64,000 nt of DNA from Bradyrhizobium sacchari. GTDB taxonomy: Bacteria; Pseudomonadota; Alphaproteobacteria; Rhizobiales; Xanthobacteraceae. Positions within the stretch are counted from its first letter, which is position 1. Every line of letters begins with the position of its first letter. The DNA lies in assembly GCF_002068095.1 (NCBI RefSeq), contig NZ_LWIG01000069.1:167841-231840 (forward strand), in the 5' to 3' direction. Shown here piece after piece: positions 17,198 to 26,349 of this stretch. A program made the translations under genes and the position numbers. The notes below the pieces were generated by a model. That model saw nothing but the letters and a program-made list of their open reading frames with translations. It was not told the DNA's origin and did no database searches.

Positions 17198-18115
17198 ATG
17201 CGCCGCTCATTGGCGATATCGGGCTTGTTGCTCGCAGCTTGCCTGCTGGCAACCGGCGCCTCAGCGCAGACCGGCGGCAGCGAAGGGCTTAGCCCGACGC
17301 TGTCGGCCATCAAGAAGGCGCACACCGTGCGGCTCGGCTATCGCGAAAGCTCGCCGCCGTTCTCCTTCCTTGACCAGTCGGGTCGTCCGATCGGCTATAG
17401 CCTCGAACTGTGCGAGGCCATCGTCGAGGAGATCGGCGTCGAGGTCGACGATCCCAATTTGAAGATCGACTACGTCAAGGTCACCTCGGATGACCGCATC
17501 GATGCCGTGCTCCAGAACAAGATCGACCTGGAATGCGGCTCGACCACCGCCAATGCCGAGCGCGCCAAACGCGTCGCCTTCTCGCCGCTGATGTTCGTTG
17601 CCGGCACCAAGCTGATGGTGCCGAAGGCGTCGAATGTCCAATCGCTGACCGATCTGAAGGGCAAGACCGTGGTGGTGACGAAAGGCACCACCAACGAGCA
17701 GGCGGTCCAGGCGGCCGACAAGAAGTTCTCGCTCGGCCTCAACATCCTCACCTCGCCGGATCACGAGCAGTCGTATCAGATGCTGGTCGACGGCAAGGCC
17801 GATGCGTTCGCGACCGACGACATCCTGCTGTTCGGCCTGATCGCGCGCCACAAGGCGCAGGACAAGTTCCGCGTCACCGGCGACTATCTGTCCTATGATC
17901 CCTACGGCATCATGTTCAAGAAGGGTGAGCCGCAGCTCTCCGCCGTGGTCGAGCGCGCCTTCCGCAAGCTCGGCTCCAACCGCGATCTCGTCCCGCTCTA
18001 CAACAAATGGTTCACCGCACGGCTGCCCACGGGCGAACGGCTCAACGTGCCGATCTCGCTGCAGCTGGAGGAAGCCTTCAAGGCCATGGACGATTCCGCC
18101 AGCGCGAATAATTAG
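17198..18115 (+). CDS. amino-acid-type periplasmic binding protein (SBP_bac_3), without ABC partners
   Basis: A 305-residue protein. The signal peptide is residues 1 to about 25 (ISGLLLAACLLATGASA, with a cysteine in the hydrophobic core but no lipobox at the right place). The binding fold contains VRLGYRESSPPFSFLDQSG, IGYSLELCEAIV, DLECGSTTANAERAKRVAFS and KGKTVVVTKGTTNEQ-like motifs, as in glutamate/aspartate binding proteins GltI and AatJ. The 12-base gap from the symporter gene implies one transcript. No ABC permease or ATPase follows, so it either works with a transporter encoded elsewhere or helps the symporter as a receptor; the second is speculation. Confidence 0.88.
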   Translation: MRRSLAISGLLLAACLLATGASAQTGGSEGLSPTLSAIKKAHTVRLGYRESSPPFSFLDQSGRPIGYSLELCEAIVEEIGVEVDDPNLKIDYVKVTSDDRIDAVLQNKIDLECGSTTANAERAKRVAFSPLMFVAGTKLMVPKASNVQSLTDLKGKTVVVTKGTTNEQAVQAADKKFSLGLNILTSPDHEQSYQMLVDGKADAFATDDILLFGLIARHKAQDKFRVTGDYLSYDPYGIMFKKGEPQLSAVVERAFRKLGSNRDLVPLYNKWFTARLPTGERLNVPISLQLEEAFKAMDDSASANN

Positions 18116-18154
18116 GCGGCTTGTATTGCGATGATCGCGCCGCGATCTCGCTGC

Positions 18155-18295
18155 ACCCTTTCCCCCTGTGGGAGAGGGTGGCTTCGCGATAGCGAAGCCG
18201 GGTGAGGGGTGTCTATCCCCACGAGCGGCGTTGCGAGTGGCGAGAACCCGTCATCCGGCGCTTCGCGCCACCTTCTCCCACAAGGGGAGAAGGGA
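18155..18295. repeat. palindromic intergenic repeat, family D
   Basis: Outer arms ACCCTTTCCCCCTGTGGGAG and CTTCTCCCACAAGGGGAGAA form a long imperfect inverted repeat, with GGCTTCGCGATAGCGAAGCC nested inside as its own hairpin. Related elements with the CTCTCCC..GGGAGAG theme lie at 26350, 45858 and 55326. It lies between convergent genes. Confidence 0.75.
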
Positions 18296-18304
18296 CGCAG
18301 GCGC

Positions 18305-19102
18305 TCAGCTTGAAAACACCCGGTCCAGGGCCGCGTCATATGTCGCCTGCACCAGCTCCGGATGCAGCTTGGCCAACGCTTCCATCATCACGCCGGAATT
18401 GATCTCGAGCACGCGCCAGGAGCCATCGACACGGACGAGGTCGATCGAAGCAAAGACAATGCCGATGGCGCGCGCGGCATCGATCGCGAGCTTCGCGCAA
18501 GCCGTTCGGACCTCGCCGTCGTCCAGCAGCATCGGCGTTGCGCCGGCATCGAGATTGTGCCGCCAGTCCGAGCCACGCTGCTTGCTGTAGACGACGAGGG
18601 GCACGTCATCGAGCAGCACCACGCGGACCTCCTCCTCGATCGCGACATAGGGTGAGATCACGAGCCCCGTGCTCATCGAAAAGACCTCGCTGGCCGCGTG
18701 GTCGAGCTCCGCCTCCGTCGTCACCTTGAACACCGAGCGCCCCGATGTCCCCTCGTTCGGCTTCACCACGATGCCTTGCGGATTCTGCGCGAGCAGCGCC
18801 ATCATGGTCTCGCGCCAATGCGGGCCGGTGACGTGCACGCCCAGCCTTGGATTGAGGAAGAGCTGATGAGGAATGCAGGCCACGCCTTGAAGCGTCAGCG
18901 CCTCGGCGGTCGCAGATTTGTCGTTGGCGAGGCGGTGCGCGATGGCGCTGTTGAGGCCGATGTCGTAGCCGAAGGCGAAGCGGCGCGTCTCACCCCGGTG
19001 CATCGCGATCAGCCAGCCGCCGGCGCGGCCGTCGACCGCAATATCGTGGCGGGCGCAATAGCGCCTGATTGCCTGGACGAAGATCCGCTCGCTGTCAGCC
19101 AT
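18305..19102 (-). CDS. ATP-grasp family protein (RimK-like)
   Basis: A 265-residue protein of the ATP-grasp fold, which joins a carboxylate to an amine or thiol with ATP. Visible parts are GIVVKPNEGTSGRSVFKV (ATP lid, near residue 110), VISPYVAIEEEVRVVLLDD (the strand with the adenine contacts), VVYSKQRGSDWRHNL, and SWRVLEINSGVMMEAL near the end, with the Glu/Asn that bind Mg. These match the RimK and cyanophycin-synthetase-like ligases more than biotin carboxylases. The partner substrate is unknown. It is a single gene, convergent to the binding-protein gene. Confidence 0.8.
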   Translation of the reverse strand: MADSERIFVQAIRRYCARHDIAVDGRAGGWLIAMHRGETRRFAFGYDIGLNSAIAHRLANDKSATAEALTLQGVACIPHQLFLNPRLGVHVTGPHWRETMMALLAQNPQGIVVKPNEGTSGRSVFKVTTEAELDHAASEVFSMSTGLVISPYVAIEEEVRVVLLDDVPLVVYSKQRGSDWRHNLDAGATPMLLDDGEVRTACAKLAIDAARAIGIVFASIDLVRVDGSWRVLEINSGVMMEALAKLHPELVQATYDAALDRVFSS

Positions 19103-19486
19103 GTGTTCAGCTGCTTGTTTCAGTCCTTCCTGTCGCCAAAAGCCGCAAAAATGCGGGAATCAGCGCCATGCCGGGGTGAAGTCAGAGCTATTCTTAATGA
19201 AATTCTCGCGAGCGCGACGGAAATTAAGTGCTGCATTCAGGGCCAGGAGGGAAAAGAAATTGCCCTTCATGCGCGCCCGGCAGCAGATTCATTAATGATG
19301 TGGCCATTTCCGCTGCAAATGCCGGTTTGATCGGCATCAATTGCATCCGAAACGAGGTTGATTATTGGTCTCAATGGCGTAGATCACACACGCGAATCCT
19401 CCGCCATGGCAAATGGTGACCGCCCCGCTTTCAGGGCCGGGCAACGCTTTTGCCCGAAAACCGCAATATTCGGAATATCGAAAATC
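19103..19486. other. 384-base intergenic region before the ferredoxin reductase gene
   Basis: No convincing gene is present; the short open frames here have no signal peptide, no ribosome-binding site and no family likeness. The stretch is notably less GC-rich than its neighbours (for example around 19190-19270 and 19440-19490), which fits a promoter-bearing leader for the ferredoxin reductase gene on the right and the ATP-grasp gene on the left. No operator was recognised with confidence. Confidence 0.5.
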
Positions 19487-20260
19487 ATGAGCGCGTTTTA
19501 CCGAGAGAAGGTTCTTTCCGTCCACCACTGGACCGACACGCTGTTCAGCTTCCGCGCCACGCGCGATACCGGCTTCCGGTTCCAGAATGGCCAGTTCGCC
19601 ATGATCGGCCTCGAAATCGACGGCCGTCCGCTGCTGCGCGCCTACAGCATGGCGAGCGCCAACCACGAGGAAGAGCTCGAGTTCTTCTCGATCAAGGTGC
19701 AGGACGGTCCGCTCACCTCGCGCCTGCAGAAGATCAAGGAAGGCGACACCATCCTGGTCGGCCGCAAGGCGACCGGCACGCTGATCACCGACAATCTGCT
19801 TCCCGGCAAGCGGCTGATGCTGCTCTCGACCGGCACCGGCCTTGCGCCCTTCGCCAGCCTGATCAAGGATCCCGACGTCTACGAGCAGTTCGAGTCCATC
19901 GTGCTGGTGCATGGCTGCCGCCAGGTCTCCGAGCTCGCCTATGGCGAGAAGCTGGTTGCGACCCTGCGCGAGGACGAGCTGTTCGGCGAGTTGCTCGCGG
20001 ACAAGCTCATCTACTATCCGACCGTGACCCGCGAGCCGTTCAAGAACCGCGGACGCATCACCGACCTCATCAACTCCGAGCAGATCTTCAACGACATCGG
20101 CCAAGGCCCGCTCGACATCGCGACCGACCGCATCATGATGTGCGGCAGTCCGGCGATGCTCGAGGAGCTCAAGGTGATGTTCGAGAGCCGCGACTTCATC
20201 GAAGGCAGCGGCAACAAGCCCGGTCATTTCGTGATCGAGAAGGCCTTCGTCGAGCGCTAA
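19487..20260 (+). CDS. fpr: ferredoxin--NADP reductase
   Basis: A 257-residue FAD flavoprotein passing electrons between NADPH and ferredoxin or flavodoxin. It starts with MSAFYREKVLSVHHWTDT, has the FAD-binding LRAYSMASANHEEELEFFSI (RxYS plus the following strand), and the NADP-binding GKRLMLLSTGTGLAPFASL near residue 110. MMCGSPAMLEEL is near residue 220, and the C-terminus HFVIEKAFVER ends in the form found in bacterial class I FNRs. The start at 19487 is by homology; an in-frame start 43 codons upstream would add a tail not expected. In rhizobia and Azotobacter the gene serves oxidative-stress response and nitrogen-fixation electron flow (family knowledge). Confidence 0.93.
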   Translation: MSAFYREKVLSVHHWTDTLFSFRATRDTGFRFQNGQFAMIGLEIDGRPLLRAYSMASANHEEELEFFSIKVQDGPLTSRLQKIKEGDTILVGRKATGTLITDNLLPGKRLMLLSTGTGLAPFASLIKDPDVYEQFESIVLVHGCRQVSELAYGEKLVATLREDELFGELLADKLIYYPTVTREPFKNRGRITDLINSEQIFNDIGQGPLDIATDRIMMCGSPAMLEELKVMFESRDFIEGSGNKPGHFVIEKAFVER

Positions 20261-20283
20261 GCGCTGCGGCTTGTTGTTTCGGT

Positions 20284-20399
20284 GTCGTCCTGGCGAAGGC
20301 CGGGACCCATGCCCACGGAGTCAAGTTTGGCGAAGATTGGTCGTTGTCAGTCTTCGCCAACCCCTGTTAAGGGGTGCTGGCTCTCGCCAGGACGACGAC
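20284..20399. repeat. palindromic intergenic repeat, family C variant
   Basis: The arms GTCGTCCTGGCGAAGGCC and CTCTCGCCAGGACGAC pair, and AGTTTGGCGAAGATTGGTCG in the middle matches the TTTGGCGAAGAT core of the copies at 10225 and 51575. A nested CCCCTGTTAAGGGG hairpin is on the right. It follows the ferredoxin reductase stop and may terminate its transcript. Confidence 0.72.
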
Positions 20400-20589
20400 G
20401 GTGGCTGAGGCGTCTGGCCCGCTAGCTGCTCCTCCTTCCAACCTCTCTGCTGCACTGCAAAAAGCCCTAATCTCTCGGCGGATTGATCTGCCGCGGCGGA
20501 TTTCGCTAGCCTGAAACAAGGACCGCGTCATATCCGTATGACAGGCGCGGGCGTATCGTACCGCCTCATGCCGGCGAGAGGATGGGATC

Positions 20590-22311
20590 GTGGCCGACAA
20601 TCAAAAGCAGGAATCGCCGAAACGTCTGGCGCTGGCGGAGGAGGGGGTCATGGAAACCCTGCTGCTTCCATTCTCCCCACGCTTCATCGTGCTGACGATC
20701 TGCGCGGTCGTCACCGCGCTCCTGATCGGCATCGGCATCGCCGACCACAAGATCTTCGACATCCTGTTGATCCCGACCCTGATCTTCGGCGCCCTGACGC
20801 TGCTCGGCGTCCGCGATCTGCTTCAGAAGGGCCACGCGGTCCTGCGCAACTACCCGATCTCGGCCCATATGCGCTTCCTGCTCGAAGAGATACGCCCGGA
20901 GATGCGGCAGTATTTCTTCGAGAGCGAGAAGGACGGCATGCCGTTCTCACGCGACACCCGTTCGCTGGTCTATCAGCGCGCCAAGATGCAGCTCGACAAG
21001 CGTCCGTTCGGTACCCAGGAGGACGTCTATCACGAGGGCTATGAGTGGATGCATCACTCGGTCTCGCCGAAGGCGCATGCCGAGGAGAAATTCCGCATCA
21101 CCGTCGGCGGCCCCGACTGCAAGAAGCCCTATTCGGCCTCGGTGTTCAACATCTCCGCGATGAGCTTTGGCGCGCTCAGCCCGAACGCGGTGCGGGCGCT
21201 GAATGCCGGCGCGAAGAAGGGCGGCTTCGCTCACGACACCGGCGAGGGCGGCTTCAGCCCCTATCACGCAGAGATGGGCGGCGACATCATCTGGGAGATC
21301 GGCTCCGGCTATTTCGGCTGCCGCCATCTCGACGGCTCCTTCGACCCCGAAGCGTTCGCGCGCGTCGCCGGCCAGGACCAGATCAAGATGGTCGAGCTCA
21401 AGATCAGCCAGGGTGCCAAGCCCGGCCATGGCGGCGTGCTGCCGGCGGCGAAGGTTTCGGAGGAGATTTCAAAGATCCGTGGCGTCGCCATGGGCGAGGA
21501 CTGCATCTCGCCGGCCTCGCACAGGGCGTTCTCGACGCCGGTTGGCATGATGCAATTCATCGCGGAGATGCGCCGCCTCTCCGGCGGCAAGCCGGCCGGC
21601 TTCAAGCTGTGCATCGGCCATCCCTGGGAATTCCTGGCGATCTGCAAGGCGATGCTGGAGACCGGCATCTATCCGGACTTCATCGTCGTCGACGGCAATG
21701 AAGGCGGCACTGGTGCTGCGCCGCTGGAGTTCATGGACCATCTGGGCATGCCGATGCGCGAGGGCGTCAACTTCGTCCACAACGCGCTGGTCGGCATCAA
21801 TGCGCGCGACCGCATCAAGATCGGTGCCTCCGGCAAGATCGCCACCGCCTTCGACATGGCGCGGGCGATGGCGATCGGCGCCGACTGGTGCAATTCGGCG
21901 CGCGGCTTCATGTTCTCGCTCGGCTGCATCCAGTCGCTGAGCTGCCACACCGATCGCTGTCCGACCGGCGTGGCGACGCAGGACCCGACGCGGGCGCGCG
22001 CGCTCTACGTGCCGCTCAAGATCGACCGCGTGCACAATTATCATCATGCTACGCTGCACTCGCTGACCGAGCTGATCGCCGCAGCCGGCCTCGAGCATCC
22101 GCAGCAGCTGCGTCCGATCCATTTCAACCAGCGGACGTCGACGACCCAGGTGAAGTCGTTCGCACAGCTCTATCCGGCGCTGCGTCCTGGCGAGCTGCTC
22201 GACGGCACCGAGGACCCGCGGTTCGCCGACCCCTGGCGGATGGCGCGAGCCGAAACGTTCCAGCCGGCGCTGATCGCGCCGCCCGCGGCCACGTTGGGCC
22301 CGTTCGTGTAA
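20590..22311 (+). CDS. FMN-binding glutamate synthase family protein, membrane-anchored
   Basis: A 573-residue protein with a GTG start. Residues about 20-75 hold two hydrophobic segments (FIVLTICAVVTALLIGIGIA and FDILLIPTLIFGALTLLG), followed by the FMN-binding barrel of the glutamate synthase central domain. The barrel shows ISAMSFGALSPNAVRALNAG, GEGGFSPYHAEMGGDIIWEI, KISQGAKPGHGGVLPAAKVS and VDGNEGGTGAAPLEF. The iron-sulfur cysteines are in CIQSLSCHTDRCPTGVATQD. It lacks the amidotransferase domain and the GXGXG tail of large GltB. Whether it makes glutamate is doubtful; the membrane anchor suggests an electron-transfer role. It is a single gene followed by a PilZ gene. Confidence 0.9.
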   Translation: MADNQKQESPKRLALAEEGVMETLLLPFSPRFIVLTICAVVTALLIGIGIADHKIFDILLIPTLIFGALTLLGVRDLLQKGHAVLRNYPISAHMRFLLEEIRPEMRQYFFESEKDGMPFSRDTRSLVYQRAKMQLDKRPFGTQEDVYHEGYEWMHHSVSPKAHAEEKFRITVGGPDCKKPYSASVFNISAMSFGALSPNAVRALNAGAKKGGFAHDTGEGGFSPYHAEMGGDIIWEIGSGYFGCRHLDGSFDPEAFARVAGQDQIKMVELKISQGAKPGHGGVLPAAKVSEEISKIRGVAMGEDCISPASHRAFSTPVGMMQFIAEMRRLSGGKPAGFKLCIGHPWEFLAICKAMLETGIYPDFIVVDGNEGGTGAAPLEFMDHLGMPMREGVNFVHNALVGINARDRIKIGASGKIATAFDMARAMAIGADWCNSARGFMFSLGCIQSLSCHTDRCPTGVATQDPTRARALYVPLKIDRVHNYHHATLHSLTELIAAAGLEHPQQLRPIHFNQRTSTTQVKSFAQLYPALRPGELLDGTEDPRFADPWRMARAETFQPALIAPPAATLGPFV

Positions 22312-22372
22312 ATTCGCCGCCAACGGTGCTGGCAATTAGTACTTTGTTCAACTTTGGGTGTAAATTCGTCCT

Positions 22373-22612
22373 ATGGACGAACGACGCAACAAAGCCAGAC
22401 ATCGCGTGCTGAAGGCCGGGACGATCGAGTTCGGCGGCGGCGCGATCGATTGCACCGTTCGCAATTTCTCGGACAGCGGCGCGGCGCTCGACGTCACCAG
22501 CCCGGTCGGCATCCCCGAACACTTCACCCTGTTCATCCAGGCCGACGGAACGCATTTGAGCTGCACCGTGGTGTGGCGCAAGGAAAAGCGGATCGGGGTG
22601 AAGTTCGGGTAG
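22373..22612 (+). CDS. PilZ domain protein
   Basis: A 79-residue single PilZ domain, which binds cyclic di-GMP. The RxxxR part is in RRNKARHRVLKAG at the N-terminus, and the second motif is NFSDSGAALDV (N-x-S-x-x-G form) at about residues 32-42. The barrel then continues to the end with TVVWRKEKRIGVKFG. No other domain is attached, so it would act as a free adaptor. The window also has a PAS-GGDEF-EAL protein at 53096 that could make it part of the same signalling network, but they are 30 kb apart. Confidence 0.88.
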   Translation: MDERRNKARHRVLKAGTIEFGGGAIDCTVRNFSDSGAALDVTSPVGIPEHFTLFIQADGTHLSCTVVWRKEKRIGVKFG

Positions 22613-22623
22613 GGGGTGTGTGC

Positions 22624-22684
22624 GGTTTGGCGCAATACAGCTACTCCCTGTGGTTATGGGTCCCGGCCGTCGCCGGGACGACGA
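22624..22684. repeat. half copy of intergenic repeat family C
   Basis: After the PilZ stop the sequence GTTTGGCGCA, then CTACTCCCTGTGGTTATGGG, then TCCCGG and GCCGGGACGACG follows the right half of the element at 51575-51716 (CACTCCCTGTGATTATGGGT). The left arm is missing, so this looks like an internally deleted copy. Confidence 0.6.
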
Positions 22685-22733
22685 GTGGAGGTTGGTGCGC
22701 CGTTCTGCGTTCTCACACGCAGGTACCTGCCAC

Positions 22734-24029
22734 TCACGCCGCCGCCTGCTCACCTCTCCGGCTCGCCAGGATCTTGTCGATCCGCCTGCCGTCGAGATCG
22801 ACCACCTCGATGTGCCAATCGCCGAGGTCGAAGGCGTCGCCGACATTGGGCAGCACGTTGAACTGCTGCAGCACGAGGCCCGCCACCGTGTTGAAGCGAT
22901 GCGGCGGCAGCTCGATGCCGAGCAGCTCGCCGAATTCGTCGACCGGCATCCAGCCGGCGACGAGCAGCGATTCGTCCGCGCGCTTGACGTAGGCCGGCTC
23001 CGGCGGCCCCTCCTCGGAATGGAACGCGCCGACGATCGATTCCAGGATGTCGGCCGCGGTGACCACGCCCTCGAAGGCGCCGTACTCGTCATAGACGAAG
23101 CCGACGTGAACCGGAGCAGCCTTCAGGATCGTGAGCACATCGCGCGCATCCGCTGATGCCGGAATGCTCGGCGCTTCGCGGACCAGCGCCCGCAGGTCGG
23201 GCGTGCGTTCGTTCATATACGCGACCAGCAGGTCCTTGGCCTGGAGCACGCCGATCGGTTTGTCGCGATCGCCGTCGGACGCCGGAAAGCGCGAATGCGG
23301 GCTCTTGGCGATGATCTGCTGAATGGCTTCCGGCGCGTCGTTCAGATCGATCTCGTCGACCTCCGTGCGCGGCGTCATGACGGCGCCGACCGGCCGGTCG
23401 CCGAGCCGCATCACGCCGGCGATCATCTCCTTCTCGCCGGGCTCGAGCACGCCGGCGCTCTCGGCCTCGCTGACGAGGTGATGGATCTCGTCTTCCGAAA
23501 CCTTCTCCTCGGCCTTGCCGCCGCGGCCGAGCAGCGTGAGGATCAGCTTGCCGGAGACGTCGAGCAGGAAGACGAGCGGCAGCGATATCTTCGCAAGCAG
23601 GTGCATTGCGGGCGCGACCTTGACGGCGATGCTCTCGGGGTCGCGCAGCGCCACCTGCTTCGGCACCAGCTCGCCGACGATCAGGGTGGCGTAGGTAATA
23701 AGGGTGACGACGATGCCGACGCCGACGATGTCGGCAATGCCGGAGGACAGGCCGAGCTCGACCAGCCATTGCGTCAGCCGCTGCCCGAGCGTCGCGCCGG
23801 AGAAGGCCCCCGAAAGCACGCCGACCAGCGTGATGCCGATCTGCACCGTCGAGAGGAATTTGCCGGGATCGGCGGCCAGCGTCAGCGCCCGCTCGGCGCC
23901 GCGCACGCCCTTGGCGGCCAGCAGCGAGAGGCGGGCCGGGCGCGACGAGACCACGGCCAGCTCGGACATGGACAGGAGGCCGTTGATGACGATCAGGACG
24001 ACGACGATGACGAGTTCGACGGAGAGCAT
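22734..24029 (-). CDS. CNNM/CorC-type membrane protein with CBS domains (hemolysin family)
   Basis: A 431-residue protein. The N-terminal DUF21 membrane domain has about four hydrophobic segments (LSVELVIVVVLIVINGLLSM at the start, GITLVGVLSGAFSGATLG, IVGVGIVVTLITYATLIVG). A CBS pair follows, about residues 205-330, with VMTPRTEVDEIDLND and DKPIGVLQAKDLLVAYMNE. The CorC_HlyC domain is at the C-terminus (ADESLLVAGWMPVDEFGELL). Such proteins are linked to Mg2+/Co2+ efflux; the TlyC hemolysin name is historical. The start at 24029 is chosen over a longer one because the first membrane helix begins there. The region upstream (24030-24269) holds no gene. Confidence 0.9.
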   Translation of the reverse strand: MLSVELVIVVVLIVINGLLSMSELAVVSSRPARLSLLAAKGVRGAERALTLAADPGKFLSTVQIGITLVGVLSGAFSGATLGQRLTQWLVELGLSSGIADIVGVGIVVTLITYATLIVGELVPKQVALRDPESIAVKVAPAMHLLAKISLPLVFLLDVSGKLILTLLGRGGKAEEKVSEDEIHHLVSEAESAGVLEPGEKEMIAGVMRLGDRPVGAVMTPRTEVDEIDLNDAPEAIQQIIAKSPHSRFPASDGDRDKPIGVLQAKDLLVAYMNERTPDLRALVREAPSIPASADARDVLTILKAAPVHVGFVYDEYGAFEGVVTAADILESIVGAFHSEEGPPEPAYVKRADESLLVAGWMPVDEFGELLGIELPPHRFNTVAGLVLQQFNVLPNVGDAFDLGDWHIEVVDLDGRRIDKILASRRGEQAAA

Positions 24030-24269
24030 TGACCTTCCGAGGTAAGTAAGTATGGCGGCGGTTGCCGACGCACGCATTGATATAGGTATTCAGCCCGGAA
24101 TTGCCGGTAATTCTGTCGCATTCACCGCCGCGAAGGAACCGCGCGGCGGGTTGAGTTCCGACCTCCGCAACAACATGACCTCCGCGGAACTACGGGGACG
24201 TGCTTAACGGGCTCTTAGTGGCCCACCGCTAGGTTTTCCGCATTTGTAAATGCATTTGGGGGACCGGGG

Positions 24270-26345
24270 ATGCGGATCGGGAAGCTTTTCGCGCTGTCGA
24301 TGCTGACAGTGACGGTTTTTGCAGTCATCCTCGGCGCCGAGGTGCTGATACCCCAGACGCGCATCTTCACGAACCGTTCCGACGCGATCAAGACGGTCGA
24401 CGCCTTTGGCGCGACCCTGATGGTCAGCCAGCAGATCGCCAGCCTTCGCGCGCCCTACATCTCCCCGATCTTTCAGGAAGGCGCCGCGACGCAGGCCCAG
24501 GTCGAGGCTGCCGCGAAGGCCGCCAAAGTCGCCGAGGCTTCGTTCGAGGGTGCAAGGCGAGCCATCATGGTGCTGGATGACGGCGCATCGATGGCCGACG
24601 GACTCGATCGCACCCTACGCCGGCTGAAGGAGATCATCACTTCCTCGGATCGCGCGATGAGCGTTCCTCTGGCTGCGCGCGACAGCACCGTGATCAAGGG
24701 CTTCCTGCCCGGCGTCGCCGAGGTCATCGCCAATATCGAGCCGATCATGAACCGGCTGGAGGGGAAGGTCATCAATGCCGACTCCTCGCTTGCGGCGTTG
24801 TTGAGCCTGGCGCGAACGGCGCAGGACCTGCGCGTCTCCGCCGGCAGCCGCGCCGCCACCTTGTCGCCGGCGCTGAACGCGCGAAGGCCGCTCACGACGG
24901 CGGAATTCTCGCTGATGGATCGCATGCAGGGACGTGTGGAGACCGATCGCGAACACATCGAGGCCGGCATCGACCAGCTCGGAAGCCCGCCCCGGATTGC
25001 CGCCGCGTTGAAGGCGGCGACGGACTCCTATTTCGGCAAGGCCGCGCTTGCGGTCGAGAAGGAGATGCCTGCGGCGCGAGCCGACGGCAAGTACGGCATC
25101 AGCGCCGACGAGCTTGCGAGCGTCATCGTGCCGGCGATCCAGATGTTCTATGGCGTGCGCGACGCTGCGCTGGCGGAAGCCGCGGAGCGCGCCTCGGCCT
25201 CGCGTGATAGCGCGCTGGCGATGCTGGCGCTTGCGGGCGTTGCAGTGCTGGCCCTGCTGGGCACGCTCGCCGGCGTGACCATGATGCTGCGCAGCCGCGT
25301 GGTGACGCCGCTCGGCCGGCTCGCTGACGTGATCGGGATGCTCGCCGCCGGACGGCATGACGTCGAGATTCCGGCAACGGGTCGCAATGACGAGATCGGC
25401 CAGGTGGCGGGCTCGCTCCAGCATTTCAAGGATTCGCTTGTCGCCAAGAAGGCCGCCGAGGAGGCGGCAGCCATCGAGGCCGATGCCAGGCTGAAGCGCA
25501 GCCAGCGCATGGATCAGATCGCGCGCGATTTCGAAGCCATGATCGGCGACGTCGTCAACACCGTCGCCGCGGCATCGTCGGAGCTGGAGATCTCGGCGGG
25601 AACGCTGACCAGCACCGCCGCGCAATCGGAAAAGGTCACCGCAACCGTCGCGGCCGCCTCCGAGCAGGCCTCCACCAACGTGCAGACGGTTGCGGCCGCA
25701 GCGGAGGAGATGGCCTCGTCGGTGGACGAGATCAGCCGGCAGGTCCAGGATTCCGCGCGCGTCGCCGGCGAAGCCGTGCAGCAGGCCGGGCGGACCAACG
25801 ATCATGTCGGCGAGCTTGCCAAGGCCGCGGGGCGGATCGGCGACGTCGTCGAGCTGATCAGCCAGATCGCGGGCCAGACCAATCTCCTGGCGCTGAACGC
25901 CACCATCGAGGCGGCGCGGGCCGGCGAGGCCGGCCGCGGCTTCGCGGTCGTCGCCTCCGAGGTCAAGGCATTGGCCGAGCAGACCGCCAAGGCCACCGGC
26001 GAGATCAGCCAGCAGATCGCCGGAATCCAGGCCGCAACCGAGGATTCCGTCGGCGCCATCAAAGCGATCGGCGACACCATCACACGGATGTCGGAGATCG
26101 CGTCCGCGATCGCCTCGGCGGTCGAGGAGCAGGGCGCGGCGACGCGGGAAATTTCCCGCAACGTGCAGCAGGCCGCGCGCGGCACCCAGCAGGTCTCCGC
26201 CAGCATCGTCGATGTGCAGCACGGCGCGAGCCAGACCGGCTCGGCGTCCTCCAACGTCCTCGCGGCGGCCAAATCGCTGTCCGGAGAGAGCACCCGTCTC
26301 AAGACCGAGGTCGGAAAATTCCTGGACGCGATCCGCGCCGCGTAG
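24270..26345 (+). CDS. methyl-accepting chemotaxis protein
   Basis: A 691-residue chemoreceptor. Residues about 7-25 are the first membrane helix (LFALSMLTVTVFAVILGAEV). A helical sensor of about 280 residues faces the periplasm, and the second helix is at about 312-335 (LAMLALAGVAVLALLGTLAG). HAMP follows (RVVTPLGRLADVIGMLAAGR). The signalling domain carries the conserved hairpin tip QIAGQTNLLALNATIEAARA with GEAGRGFAVVASEVKALAEQ. No CheR-binding pentapeptide is evident at the C-terminus, which ends in FLDAIRAA. The ligand is unknown. It has its own promoter region after a long leader, with GGGGGACCGGGG just before the ATG. Chemotaxis kinase genes are not in the window. Confidence 0.95.
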   Translation: MRIGKLFALSMLTVTVFAVILGAEVLIPQTRIFTNRSDAIKTVDAFGATLMVSQQIASLRAPYISPIFQEGAATQAQVEAAAKAAKVAEASFEGARRAIMVLDDGASMADGLDRTLRRLKEIITSSDRAMSVPLAARDSTVIKGFLPGVAEVIANIEPIMNRLEGKVINADSSLAALLSLARTAQDLRVSAGSRAATLSPALNARRPLTTAEFSLMDRMQGRVETDREHIEAGIDQLGSPPRIAAALKAATDSYFGKAALAVEKEMPAARADGKYGISADELASVIVPAIQMFYGVRDAALAEAAERASASRDSALAMLALAGVAVLALLGTLAGVTMMLRSRVVTPLGRLADVIGMLAAGRHDVEIPATGRNDEIGQVAGSLQHFKDSLVAKKAAEEAAAIEADARLKRSQRMDQIARDFEAMIGDVVNTVAAASSELEISAGTLTSTAAQSEKVTATVAAASEQASTNVQTVAAAAEEMASSVDEISRQVQDSARVAGEAVQQAGRTNDHVGELAKAAGRIGDVVELISQIAGQTNLLALNATIEAARAGEAGRGFAVVASEVKALAEQTAKATGEISQQIAGIQAATEDSVGAIKAIGDTITRMSEIASAIASAVEEQGAATREISRNVQQAARGTQQVSASIVDVQHGASQTGSASSNVLAAAKSLSGESTRLKTEVGKFLDAIRAA

Positions 26346-26349
26346 GCCC

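Noticed and set aside
18155..18295. Possible CRISPR or tandem array in repeat-rich gaps
   Set aside because: The gaps hold single palindromic elements with nested hairpins, not regularly spaced direct repeats with unique spacers.
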